This document shows, one piece after another, positions 10,398 to 20,758 of a stretch of DNA of 64,000 nt (the first letter of the stretch is position 1; the number at the start of each line of letters is the position of its first letter). The notes below the pieces were generated by a model. That model saw only the letters and a program-made list of their open reading frames with translations, was not told the origin of the DNA and made no database searches. Origin of the DNA: Ascochyta rabiei (lineage: Eukaryota > Ascomycota > Dothideomycetes > Pleosporales > Didymellaceae); NCBI RefSeq assembly GCF_004011695.2, contig NC_082415.1:930001-994000 (forward strand). The letters are read 5' to 3'. The position numbers were made by a program, and so were the translations under genes.

Positions 10398-10938
10398 GTC
10401 TACTGCATTGGCTCGGAGGAGTGCGAGGCCGACGCTGTGTGCGGTGAAGGGGCCTCGAGGCGGGCGGCGGGCGGCGGGCGGCGGGCGGCGGGCGGCGGGC
10501 GGCGGGCAGCTACGCGGATGGGATGACGAGCGGGCGTGGTGTGGGAAGACAGAGGCAAGACGAGACCTGTGTTCGCCAGCCAATGACGTCGTGGCGGCGC
10601 CGGCCAGGGCCTCGGAGGAGCCGTGGAGAGGAGACGGTCGGCTGTCACGTCCGTCACGTCGCGTGCAAGCTCGTGGGCCCAGGCCTGGTCTCCTTGCAGT
10701 CGCGCCAGGGCGGCCGAGGCAAGGCTGTGAAGCGCGAAGCAGACGTCGCCGCGCTTCTGCAGGCCTTCTGCCGGGCTTCGTGCCGCACATGGCAGCGCTG
10801 ACCAACGACCACCGACTGACCACCGACCACCGACCACCGACTGACCACCGACCTCACCGGCGCATGAACGCAACGTATGCAACCACGCAACCACGCACCC
10901 ACGCACCCACGCCGCACGCCGCCCACCCCCACTGCACC
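10398..10938. promoter_or_regulatory. Shared divergent promoter between PSD1 and the Usa1-like gene
   Basis: The 541 bp between two opposite start codons must hold both promoters. It is GC-rich and contains a G-rich heptad array (10459-10508) near the PSD1 start and an ACCGACCACC-type repeat at about 10800-10856. No TATA box stands out. Confidence 0.55.
10459..10508. repeat. GGCGGGC heptad array (possible G-quadruplex)
   Basis: About seven tandem GGCGGGC units lie 62 bp upstream of the PSD1 ATG. The G runs sit on the plus strand, which is the template strand for PSD1. Each unit has a GGG triplet spaced by four bases, a pattern that can fold as a G-quadruplex. Confidence 0.85.
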
Positions 10939-13687
10939 ATGACCGACGAGCCCCTGGCCGACGAGCCCCTGGCCATCAACCTGAAGGTCCTGTCGCCGTC
11001 GAGCGAGGTCGAGAGCGGCATCCACCTGCGCGACCTCCCCGCAGCGACCACGGTCCAGGAGCTGCGCCTCAAGATCCAGGATGCCGTGCCCTCCAAGCCA
11101 GGCCCCGAGCGCATGCGCCTGATCTACCGCGGAAAGGTCGTCGCCAACGACACCGACTCGCTGGCGTCCGTCTTTGGCCCAGACAACGTGCGCCCTCCGC
11201 CCTCCGCCCTCCACCCTCCGCCCTCCGCTCTCCTCGTCTCCTCGTGCCTCCCCGTGTCTCCGCTAACGCCAGCGCCGCCAGATCCGCGAATCCAGAGACC
11301 AGAGCCTGCATCTCGTCCTGCGCGAGCTGCCGCACGCTGCCCCGACTGCCCCGACTGCCTCGACTGCCTCGACTGCCTCGACTGCCTCGACTCCCTCGAC
11401 TGCCTCGACTTCCGCCTCGCCCCTCCCACGCACAGCGACCGCCCCGCCGACCCCCTTCGGTGCAGCGCAACCCCGTCTGCCCGCGAGCCCTCCGCTCCAG
11501 ACGAACCCATTCCGCGCCATACCGCAGCCCCGACCCAACTCGCAGCCCCAGCCGCACCACCCCCACCACCCCCACCCCCACGTCCACCACCACCACCATG
11601 TACAGCAGCCCCTCAACCCGCTGGGACCCATGGGCGCCCTGCCCCTTCCCCAACAGATGCAGCAGCAGTTCGCCCAAGCACTCGCCCAGCGTGGCACCCC
11701 ACTCCCTACCCCGGCTCCAGGCACGCCCACCCAGCAAGCAGACGGTGCTGCCCCTGCGCCTCTCCCAGCGGACGCTGCTCCTGCGCCCGTCCCAGCCGCC
11801 CTCCTACCAAACGGCAGGACCGTGCGGCAGGAGGGCATAGGCCCAAATGGAACACGCTGGTCCGTCACCTACAACGACTTCACCGCCAACATGCCCCTGC
11901 GTCCAGGCCAGCCCACCCTGCCGCGACCTGTGCCCCATCCAGCAGCCTTCGCCATCCCGCCTCGGCCCTTTGGCTCTCCCCCGCCTGGTGGAGTGAGCGT
12001 GCCGCTGAGCTGGCTGCTACCGAGGCTGCGAGGCACCCTGCAGGAAGCAGCTCGCGAGGTGGACAATGTTCGGACCTTGCTCGACCCCCCTACGGCTCCA
12101 GCTTCCCCATCCAGCTCGTCCGTGTGGCCTAGCTGGCGCGTTGACCGTATCCGCGAGCACCTGCGCACCATCACCCACAACCTGAACATGGTCGAAAGCG
12201 GCCTCTCCGACCCTGCCATGCAGCTCAACATGGATGTCATCGCCCTGCGCCAGGCAGCTGTCGAGGTCAGGAGGCAGGCAAACGAGTTCAGCAGGACCTT
12301 GGACGCCCAAGAAGCCAGGGTCGGCTCCGGGCTAGCACAGTCGACAACACCAGATGCCTCAGCCACCGCTGCCTCGGACCCCTTGGTTGCGACAGCATCC
12401 GCCGCTACAAGGAGTCTGCCCTCGGACGCACCCCAGGAGTTGTTCCTCCTCTCCAGCCCCCAAGGTCCGGTCGGCGTCCTGTTCGACCAGCGGGGAACGT
12501 ACACCACCGCCCCTTTCGCATCGAACCTGCCGTCGCAAGCCTTTGTAGAACACTTCACCCAGAACCGCCAGCTCATCGCCAGTCTGGGACAGCAGATCGC
12601 CCAAAATTCCCAGAACCTGCACCACCAGCTAGGCAGCGCCCAGCCAACACCAACACAGCAGCTGGCCCAGCCAAACTTTGCCCTGGACGAGGCCGCCGCC
12701 CAGCGCGTCATCAATCGCATCATCCAAGGCCCAAATCAGAATCAGAATCAGAATCAGAATCAGAACCAAAACCAGAACCAGAACCAAGCCCAGCCCGCCG
12801 CGCCCGCCAATGCCGACGCCCCCGCAGAGAACGACCAAGTCGTCAACGTCGCCGGCCACCTGTGGCTCCTCTTCAAACTCGCCTGCTTCGTCTACTTCTT
12901 CGCCGGCGGCGGCGGGTGGTACCGACCTCTGATGCTGGGCAGCATCGCAGTGGTCGTCTATCTCGTGCAGCTCGGCATCTTCGAGGCGCACTTCAACGTC
13001 GTGCGACACCACTTGGAAGCCCTGCTGCCCAACGCAGAGAGGATCGCGCAGGGGCGTGGCGCGCATCCGGACCCTACCAACGCAACCGCAACCGCAAACG
13101 GTGGACCTGCCGACGCGCGTCGCAACCTCACCCCCGAAGAAGCCGCCCGACGTCTGCTCCAGCAGCAGCGCGCCGGCCAGTTTGGCTGGGCGCGCGACAC
13201 CATGCACACCCTCGAGCGCGGCGTCGCCCTCTTCATCGCCAGCCTGTGGCCCGGCATCGGCGAGCGCATGGTGCACGCCCAGGAGGAGCGCGAGCGACTG
13301 GCGCGCGTAGCGGCGAGCGAGGAGCAGGAGCGCCAGGAAGCAGAGGAGCACCAGCGTCGCGAGCAACAAGAACAGCAGACGAGTGCTGAGCAGGGCGGCC
13401 CAGAAAAAGAAAACGACGAGGAAAAGCACGAGGGCGAGGCCGAGAAGCACCAACACCACGATAAACCCCCCCTACAGCGCTTGCACACCGAGTCTCTCGC
13501 CGATAACTTCATGGATGGTCCAAATGACAACGTCAACAACAACAACAACAACAACAACAACAAGGGGAAGCAGAGGGCTGAAGATCCACATCCTGCCTCT
13601 ACAGACGCAGACATAGACGCAGATGCAGACACAAATCTTAAGCGCAAAGCAAGAGTAGACAAGGAAGCTATACTATCTACTACATAG
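10939..13687 (+). CDS. Usa1/HERP-like ubiquitin-domain membrane protein
   Basis: Exons 10939-11187 and 11282-13687 join in phase 0 (donor GTGCGC, acceptor CCAG) and encode 884 residues. Residues ~12-100 form a ubiquitin-like domain (LRLKIQDAVPSKPGPERMRLIYRGKVV, then FGPDN|IRESRDQ across the intron). A Thr/Ala/Ser repeat from a 9-bp DNA repeat, a Pro/His-rich segment, a conserved middle region (WRVDRIREHLRTITHNLNM) and an (NQ)n run follow. Two hydrophobic segments at ~609-652 (LWLLFKLACFVYFFAG and PLMLGSIAVVVYLVQLGIF) resemble the HERP/Usa1 hairpin; the tail is acidic and Lys-rich. Usa1 organises the Hrd1 ubiquitin ligase in ER-associated degradation; that role is inferred here. A Dsc3-type subunit is an alternative but is usually much shorter. 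The last ~40 codons lie in a triplicated, RIP-marked region and the stop may be secondary. Confidence 0.8.
11340..11412 (+). repeat. 9-bp coding repeat (Thr-Ala-Ser)
   Basis: ACTGCCTCG and near copies repeat about eight times at the start of exon 2 of the Usa1-like gene. Because the unit is a multiple of three, copy-number change would keep the frame. Confidence 0.85.
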
Positions 13688-13971
13688 ACAGTACCTAAGA
13701 AAAGGGCATTTTAAATAGCACTTTACTTAATCTTATTCTATTCTTTATTACTTTATTCTTATTCTACTTTACACTCTTAATGTATAATAATAGTACTAAG
13801 GGGAAGTAGAGGGCTAGAGATCTAGATCCTGCCTCTACAGACGCAGACATAGACGCAGATGCAGACACAAATCTTAAGCGCAAAGCAAGAGTAGATAAGG
13901 AAGCTATACTATCTACTACATAGATAGTACCTAAGAAAAGGGCATTTTAAATAGTACTTTACTTAATCTTA

Positions 13972-14034
13972 ACGTACTCCACGGGTGAGCGGATCAAACG
14001 GGTGAGCGGATCACTCTGCCAAGACCACACCAAA
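13972..14034 (+). repeat. Left terminal inverted repeat of the transposon
   Basis: The repeat begins ACGTACTCCACGGGTGAGCG and contains an internal direct repeat, CGGGTGAGCGGATCA, in two copies 17 bp apart. It matches the reverse complement of 15772-15834 at every position. Confidence 0.95.
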
Positions 14035-14382
14035 CCTCCACCTTACCACGCAATGCCTTAACAACAACATTAATCTACGCCCTTAAGAGAAGCTGCAATA
14101 CAGCTTGCGCTCTAGGCAATTAAATAAGATATAATGCTTACTATATAACGCGCTGCAGCTATATATAACACGCCTTACAGCATACTATATACTTAATACA
14201 CAGAATAACCTACATAAGCTAATTATACGCCAGTTTAACAGATTATAGACTAGACTAAAGAGGACGTAATTACTAAGTATATCCTTAAGCTAGATATATA
14301 AGGATTTGCTCCTTAGCTAGCTGCTATAGCTAATATAGCTAATTCTTTGCGTACTAAGTATAATATAGGCTATATTAGTATA

Positions 14383-15300
14383 AACTGGCCTAACATATTT
14401 ATTAAGCGCTGCCCTAACCTTAAAGTAAGGTTTAATTGTAAGTATAACTACAAGAGAGCCCTCTGTAAGGATCTAGAGATTATTAGGGGCTAGTTTAGGC
14501 TTGTAGCAAATATTAAAGCTAAGTATAGTATTTAGGACAATAATATATATAACTTTAATAAGACAGGCTTTATAATAGGCTAGATATTAACAGAAGCAGT
14601 TGTTACAGGCTTAGAGCGTTAAGGACAGCTAAAGGCAGTGTAGTAGAGTAATTAAGAGTAGACAACAGTTATATAGGGCATTAATAGCATAAGGTAGGCT
14701 ATTCTACCCTTTATTATCTTTAAAGGCTGTAACTACCTCTCTGCCTGGTATAAAGAGGACAATCTGCCCTATAACTGGGTTATTAGAGTCTCTAAGAACA
14801 GATGGACTACTAACAAGCTTAGTCTAGACTGGTTAAAGCACTTTAATGCCTATACAAAGACGCGCACCTAAGGAGTATACTAGCTGCTCCTTATTAACAG
14901 CTACAAGAGCTACAACTCCCTTAACTTCTAATAATACTGTAAGGAAGTAAAGATTGTTATACTATATATGCCTCTATACTTATCTTACCTCTTATAACTA
15001 CTAGATATAGGTTATTTTGCCCCTCTAAAGAAGGTATATAGGCGCTAAGCTAAGAATCTTATACATAACTATATTACTTATATTACTAAAACTAAGTTCC
15101 TATTATACTTTATAGACGCCTATAAGGAGACATTTACTTCTAGCAATATCTAAGGAGGCTTCTAAGGCGCTAGAATAGTCCCCCTTAACCTAGAACAGGT
15201 TATAATAGGTCTTGATGTCCGCCTATATACCCTACCGCTACCTACTATAGAAGATAAGCCCTAGCAGTCCTAAACCCTAAGCACTACCCTGCAATTAGGG
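14383..15300 (+). pseudogene. DDE_1 transposase remnant (RIP-inactivated)
   Basis: One reading frame still shows family landmarks with many in-frame stops and no frameshift over this span. NWPNIFIKRCPNLKVRFN begins at 14383. YNFNKTGF (14548-14571) stands where the family has an Asp-Glu pair. LLINSYKSYNSLNF (second catalytic block, Asn at 14896) reads Asn instead of Asp, and LLDIGYFAPLKK (Asp at 15004) keeps the third acidic residue. All changes fit C-to-T or G-to-A. The original gene would have extended on both sides. No protein can be made. Confidence 0.85.
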
Positions 15301-15771
15301 TTGCAATTAACGCTAGTTTAAGAGAGGATTTAAAGGCATATAAGCAGCTTACTAACTTTAATAGTTAAAGCCTTTAAAAAGCTTGCTAAAGGCGCAGCTA
15401 TAGTAGCGCACAAGCTAGTGTTAGCTTAAAGAGAGATTACTAGGCTTTAAGCAGCAAATAAGGCTGCTATGCAACGTAAATTGTATAAAAGAAAGCAATT
15501 ACAGCAGGAGGGAGTCCTAACAGCTAAGGAAGGCCTTTAATTAACTACTCTAACTAAGTTTAGGGCGCGTAGTAATAGTAAGAAGGTAAAGAAGCAAGTG
15601 CGCGCTAAAGGAGGGGAAGTAACCTAAAGACGCTATACAAAGTGCTACAATATTAGACATAACTTACGTATATGTAAGAAGGCTATAAAAGATGTTTCTA
15701 AATAATATTATGTACTACACTACTATATATAAGGCTAAAGTAGGCTAATGCAAGCTATAATAGGGTAGAAA

Positions 15772-15834
15772 TTTGGTGTGGTCTTGGCAGAGTGATCCGC
15801 TCACCCGTTTGATCCGCTCACCCGTGGAGTACGT
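15772..15834 (-). repeat. Right terminal inverted repeat of the transposon
   Basis: This is the exact reverse complement of the left repeat over 63 bp. Just inside it the symmetry continues only imperfectly, with Cs on the left facing Ts on the right (CCTCCACC against TTTCTACC). Confidence 0.95.
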
Positions 15835-16110
15835 TATTCTATTCTCTATTACTTTATTCTTATTCTACTTTACACACTTAATGTATAATAATAGTACTAA
15901 GGGGAAGTAAAGGGCTAGAGATCTAGATTCTACCTCTACAGACGTAGACGCAGACACAAATCTTAAGCGTAAAGTAAGAGTAGATAAGGAAGCTATACTA
16001 TCCACTACCTAGACAGTACCTAAAAAGAGAGTGTTTTAAATAGCACTTTACTTAATCTTATTCTATTCTCTATTACTTTATTCTTATTGTACTTTGCACA
16101 CTTAATGTAC

Positions 16111-16371
16111 TAGACGTATTTGACGTACATGGTTGATAGGCGGTTACCCCTTTCTTAAGCTTGAGCGGATTATGGTGATGTTTCTTAGTGCCCTCTCTTC
16201 TCCTTTTCCTTTTCCATTTCCATTTCCATTTCCTCTTTTAGAGTATGGGTGCGTGATCGAAAGTCATGTCAAGTAGGCCAGCTCAGGTCAAGTGCATTCA
16301 TACAATGGTTGTATTGGGTATCAAAGGTCCAGACCGCACACCACACACATACACGAAACGGCTACTTCGCC
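16111..16371. other. Spacer between the AT-rich block and RSE1
   Basis: Base composition returns to that of the flanking genes. A short (TTTCCA)n-like tract lies at about 16201-16236. The stretch probably holds the RSE1 3' UTR. Confidence 0.6.
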
Positions 16372-19300
16372 CTAAAAGGCGTACAGACCCCGCATGTTCC
16401 AAATCGCCTCGTCAATCATGCCCGGCGTCCATTCCGCGCCCGTCAACTGCGCCGCGATGCTCTCGCGCTTGTCTCGTGACAGCACCAGGAACCGCTCAAT
16501 CAGGTCGCCGTCAATCGTGCTCTTGACAGGTGCAAAGTAGCTGCGGAACGCCAGGTGGTCGCGCCCAGACAGCGGCTGATCGTCCGACCGGAGCTGCAGC
16601 TCCAGCTGCTGGAACATCTTGTGCTGCCTTCGCGACGTGAAGGGGATGAGCGCGCCGAGCGTGCCTTGCAGACCAGCCCAGAAGATGATGCGCTCGCCAC
16701 CAGACAGGAGGATCGTCTTCTGTATCGAAATGGGGATGTCGTTGGCGAAGTAGTGGGTAACGAGGTCCAGCCGGTTCGCTGTGCCGCCAAGGTAGCTCTT
16801 GTCGACGAGCAGGTCGGAACCGTCAGGCGACTCGTCAGAACCCTCAGAGACCTTCTGTGGGCAGCGCACAAGCCAAATGTTGCCAAACTTGTCTCCGCCA
16901 ACAGTGGTGTCGTAGTCGAGCATCTCCGAAGCGCTAGTATGCCTCGAGACGGTATCGTCAACAAATGGGATCAGTCGGTTGGGGTGGACTTGGTCCTTGT
17001 GGACAACGTATGTGACAGACTCGACCTGATCCGACACAACAAGGCGACTACCCTGGGTCTTGATGTCCGTAACGCGAGTGCTCACGCAGTTCGAGGCCTG
17101 CGCCTTTCGAAGAAGCGAGCGCATACCGCAGTCGTACAGGCAGATGTTTCGCCCAACACCGGCAATGAGCTTGCCCTTGAAGGCGAGCAAGGCCAGCGGA
17201 GGCTCGTTCACGTCTGTCTCGTGGAACAGCTCCAGCTCGCGGCCTGTCGGAGAAATCTTGTAGATCTGTATCGACGCACCAGAAAACCTGTAAGGTGTAA
17301 AGGTGAGGTCCTTGGCGGTACCGACAGCAAGGAAGGCATCTTCACCACGGCTGTCGAAGTAGACCAAAGCAGCGCTGACCAACGACTGGTTGGAGGGGAG
17401 GTCTACTGTGTGGATGACGGCCTTTTCAGTCACGGGATCGACGATTTGAATGCAGGAAGCCCAGCGCCCTCGCACACGTGGGTAGCCGAATTCGACTGCG
17501 GGAAGCTCATCACTGGCCACATCGCCGTCGACTTCCATGTTGCCATCGGTACCGTTCTCATGCCTGGTCCCGTCTTCGTTCTTGACCTTTGCTTCCTGGA
17601 TGAGATTTTGCCGTGTGGCGTCGTTGAGAGTGTTGTTCTCGCTTTGAATCACGTAGAAGACACCCTGGTCGTGGTGGCCGACCATCTTCCTTGGCGTGTA
17701 CTTCAACGGTATCGTCTCGTAGGTCGTGTTGTCGGTCAAATCGTTAAACGTGAAGATTCTGTTGTGGTCAGCCTTTGATCTTCGAAAACGGTGGTTGTAA
17801 CGAGGATGAGGAAGGACTGCGTTTCAGTAGGAACAATTGGAATTAAAGTTTTGGCCCACACGGTTGTTAAGGGGTACGAGTATCATCACTGCAGTCAGGA
17901 GAGAAAGGGGTGTGTTTGCTTACCGTAGTTCAGCGGCGCTCACGCAGATGATGCCCTTGAACTGTGTACCCTCAAAGTTCCAAGCAGACTTGAAAGGAAT
18001 GTAGTTCAACGGCGTCAACTGCAGAACGCCAGTCCGTGGGTGAGTGTAGCCGAGCCATGGCCTGGAGGTCATTGCGATGATGGCAGGCTCGTCAGCGACG
18101 GTCACCTTGGCGAATTTGATAGGTTCCGGGCCGAGGAAACGTCTTCGCGTGTCTCCAATGTCGCCAGTCATCTCATCTAGCACAGATCGGATGTACACAC
18201 CACTTCGCAGACCGATGTGGAGGTACTGGCTGTATCCTCGCGGGGACTTGTCCGCCATCATGTTGATGGTCAAGTCGCTTGGCGGTGATGTGAGAGCCTG
18301 GACAGAGATGCTTCGCAGAATGTTTCCTTCCATGTCTGGACTCAGGTTGAAGATCCTCACGGTCTGGTCACTGCAGCCGACAGCCATGAAGAAGGCTCGG
18401 ACGCTGCCTTCAGGCACGTCAGGCATCGTCAGACAGTTGATGGTGCTGTCCAAGGCAATCTCTTCCTCAGCCATCGCAAGCGAACCGTCGGATTCACACT
18501 CGAAGTAGAGGATCTGACCTGAGCTGAGCGCGATGGCAACTTGGCGGTTGTTGGTAGCGCAGGCGACGATGGTCCGGTGTGCCGGTGGTTGCCAGTCAGT
18601 CAAGCTGGCATGCGTGGCGTTGGCATCGTCATTGGGGAACGAGATGCCCTGGATATGTCGAATGCCCTTGGGATGGATCTGGATGATGCAGTCCTCTCCG
18701 AATTGCTGCACACCAAGCGTGTTTGTGTCGGGCAAGAAGCCTGTATTCGCTGCCTCCTCGACATCGTCACCGATCTTCAGAACCAGCGTTCTGCTGTGCA
18801 GACACAGCACGATGAGAGTGTCATTCTCGTCGTCTGATGTGAGCTTCGTCGTCCAAACATCGGACGCGTTCTGCGGTAGGGGAGACTCGATGAGGTCGAG
18901 TACCTCCAAAGCGTTCCTCGTTGTGCGAAATGTGCTTCGCCCACCAGCACCGTTGATGGTGTAGATCTGAGGTGCGTCTTCAAGCGCCGGGTTTGCGACC
19001 TCCATACCCATGATTGGGTTCAAGCTGGGAATGGTCTCGACGGGGGTCAAGTTCGCCAGAGCTCGTGGCTTGAAGAAGGGAGGCGCGAAGGCTGCATTCA
19101 GGTCCAACGGGAACTGACTGCTGTCAAAGAGAGGATCGTCCGTCTCGTCCCCGAGAGACTCGAGCTCGTAAAGAATCCTGTCGCCGGACTCGCAGGCGGC
19201 ATAGACGAAGCCCGCCCTCAAGATGCAGATACTTGTTACGATGGGGATTGTATCGAAGTATTTGATCTTGATCTTGTCCACTGTGGTGTCGGTAGCTTCT

Positions 19301-20389
19301 ACGGTAAGCTTGAAGAGATCGCCGTCGTCGGTCTGGAGGAGGTAGAAGAAGTCGCCGCCCTTGAGCGAGTACAGTGTACCTGCGACAATGGTTCGCTTCC
19401 GGTTCGGGTCTTCTGTGGCTCCCTCCCTGCGGGGAATAGCCAGGCGGTGGACGCTCGACTTGTTGTTGAAGATGCGTCGGTAGGTGATGCTGTCTTCTCC
19501 GCAGACGAGGACTCCACTCGGTGCGTTGGGCCCTCCAGGGACGCGGAACAGGGTGTTTGCAGTGCGGTCCACAGGCTCTGCCCACTTGCGCACAATGTGG
19601 TTCAGACCAAGGTCGAGCTCGTAGTAGACCAGCTCCTTTTTAATCTCATCGTACGCCTCGCCCGTGGGATCCGGCTCGGACGCCGAATAGTCAATCTCCA
19701 GGGTAGCGAACATGGGGTTGTCATAGCCGACATCCAGGCCGATGAGACAGAAGACCAGTGTTTGCGGCTTGTGCGCTTCGAGAGGCGAGGAGATGGCAAT
19801 GTCCGTCTGACCGCTGCGGGTGAGAATGTAGACCAGCTTGTTCTTCTCGGTCGAAGCCACCATGATGGCGCGCCCTTTCGGGTCGGCGGCCAGGTACTCG
19901 CCGGGCACGACACGTCGTATTCCAGACTTGCCGTACGTCTCAAAGTGCACCGTCTTGAACGTGTGCTCGTCCGGCACGTACTCGTACGTGACCAGGCGGC
20001 CGGAGTCGGTGGTTACGACAATGTGGTCTGTATCGTCAGCGTGGGTTCTCACATGTCTTGACAGGCCAGTCCACCGCGGGCTCGGGGGGCTGCTTTCGAA
20101 AATCACTAAACTGGCTTATAGCGTGTAGAGAAGGTGCGGACATACCTTTTGTGCCGCCCGCAACCCGGAACTTGGCGATGCGGCGGACGATGCCAAAGAC
20201 GTCCTGGGAGAACATCTCCTGGAAGCCCTTCTGCCGCCGCGAGACCTCGAGGATGGCCAGGCGCGAGCCATTGGCGGTGAGGATCTGCTGCTTGCCGTTT
20301 CCGACAAAGTCGCCGGAAAGGGCGTCCTGCGTGGCCGACGGCTGCTTGACCGTCAACGCGTACAGGGACATGGAGGAGAAGGTGGTCAT
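16372..20389 (-). CDS. RSE1: Pre-mRNA-splicing factor RSE1 (SF3B3 homologue)
   Basis: Three exons, 20389-20146, 20027-17924 and 17758-16372, have phase-consistent joins (GGTK|DHIVV and AELR|IFTFND) and encode 1244 residues, the usual length. RSE1/SF3B3 is a scaffold of the SF3b complex of the U2 snRNP and takes part in branch-site recognition. The protein begins MTTFSSMSLYALTV; the second Met at 20371 is an alternative start. ALSGDFVGNGKQQILTANGSRLAILE and the C-terminal CPSF_A region (DKFGNIWLVRCP; LGALIPFTSRRQHKMFQQLE) are near-universal in the family. Three beta-propellers are expected from family structure. Introns are 118 and 165 nt. It is divergent from SDA1 with 500 bp between the two ATGs. 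Confidence 0.98.
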
Positions 20390-20499
20390 GGTGGGCGGAG
20401 GCGGGCGCTGGCCCAGGCACTACGCGACGCGTCTTGGTGCGGGGTGCGCGTGGATGCTGCCGTCCAGATGGGATGAAACAACAATGACGCCGTGTACAG

Positions 20500-20590
20500 G
20501 GAAGGGAAGGGAAGGGAAGGGAAGGGAAGGGAAGGGAAGGGAAGGGAAGGAAAGGGAAGGGAAGGAAAGGAAAGGAAAGGAAGGGAAATG
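20500..20590. repeat. (GGGAA)n pentanucleotide array
   Basis: About 17 pentamers, mostly GGGAA and some GGAAA towards the end, lie about 110 bp upstream of the RSE1 start codon. The plus strand is purely purine. Confidence 0.92.
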
Positions 20591-20758
20591 CGCAGACAAG
20601 GGGAGGAGGTGGGAGGGTGGGCGCTGTCGAGGGCCGGGAGGAACGAAGAAGACGAAGAAGACGAAGAAGGTACGGAGTAGAACTCGACAAGTTTGACTGC
20701 TGGTCCAAGCTCCCTCGTCGGCGGTGTGGCCGGCGTGCGCAAGAAGCGGCCAGTCTCC

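Larger units (their letters stand above)
13972..15834 (+). mobile_element. Degenerate Fot1/pogo-type DNA transposon, 1863 bp, TA target duplication
   Basis: The element is bounded by perfect 63-bp terminal inverted repeats and flanked by TA on both sides (13970-13971 and 15835-15836). Removing it restores the repeat copy it interrupts, so the insertion point is certain. Length, TA duplication and the remains of a DDE_1 (CENP-B/jerky-like) transposase place it in the Fot1/pogo branch of the Tc1/mariner superfamily. The interior is very AT-rich with many TAG and TAA codons, as expected after RIP. Confidence 0.93.
13564..16110. repeat. 236-bp tandem triplication of a gene 3' end, interrupted by a transposon
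   Basis: The motif ggggaag that opens the last 124 bp of the Usa1-like CDS recurs at 13564, 13800 and 15901. The first spacing is 236 bp; the second is 2101 bp, which equals 236 bp once the 1863-bp element and its extra TA are removed. Each copy contains the final coding segment, the stop and an AT-rich 3' flank (tttaatcttattctatt type). Copies 2 and 3 are not expressed as part of the gene and carry stops (GK then TAG). A further partial copy of the 3' flank ends near 16106. Copy 3 lacks 12 bp of the Asp/Ala-rich coding stretch. Confidence 0.92.

Noticed and set aside
13688..16110. Possibility that the AT-rich block is an LTR retrotransposon or a CRISPR-like array
   Set aside because: There are no long direct terminal repeats or reverse-transcriptase traces. 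The 236-bp tandem units are explained as gene-tail copies, and the inverted repeats with TA duplication define a DNA transposon.
16555..17778. 407-codon plus-strand frame over RSE1 exon 3
   Set aside because: It is an antisense shadow; the minus strand encodes the conserved CPSF_A region.
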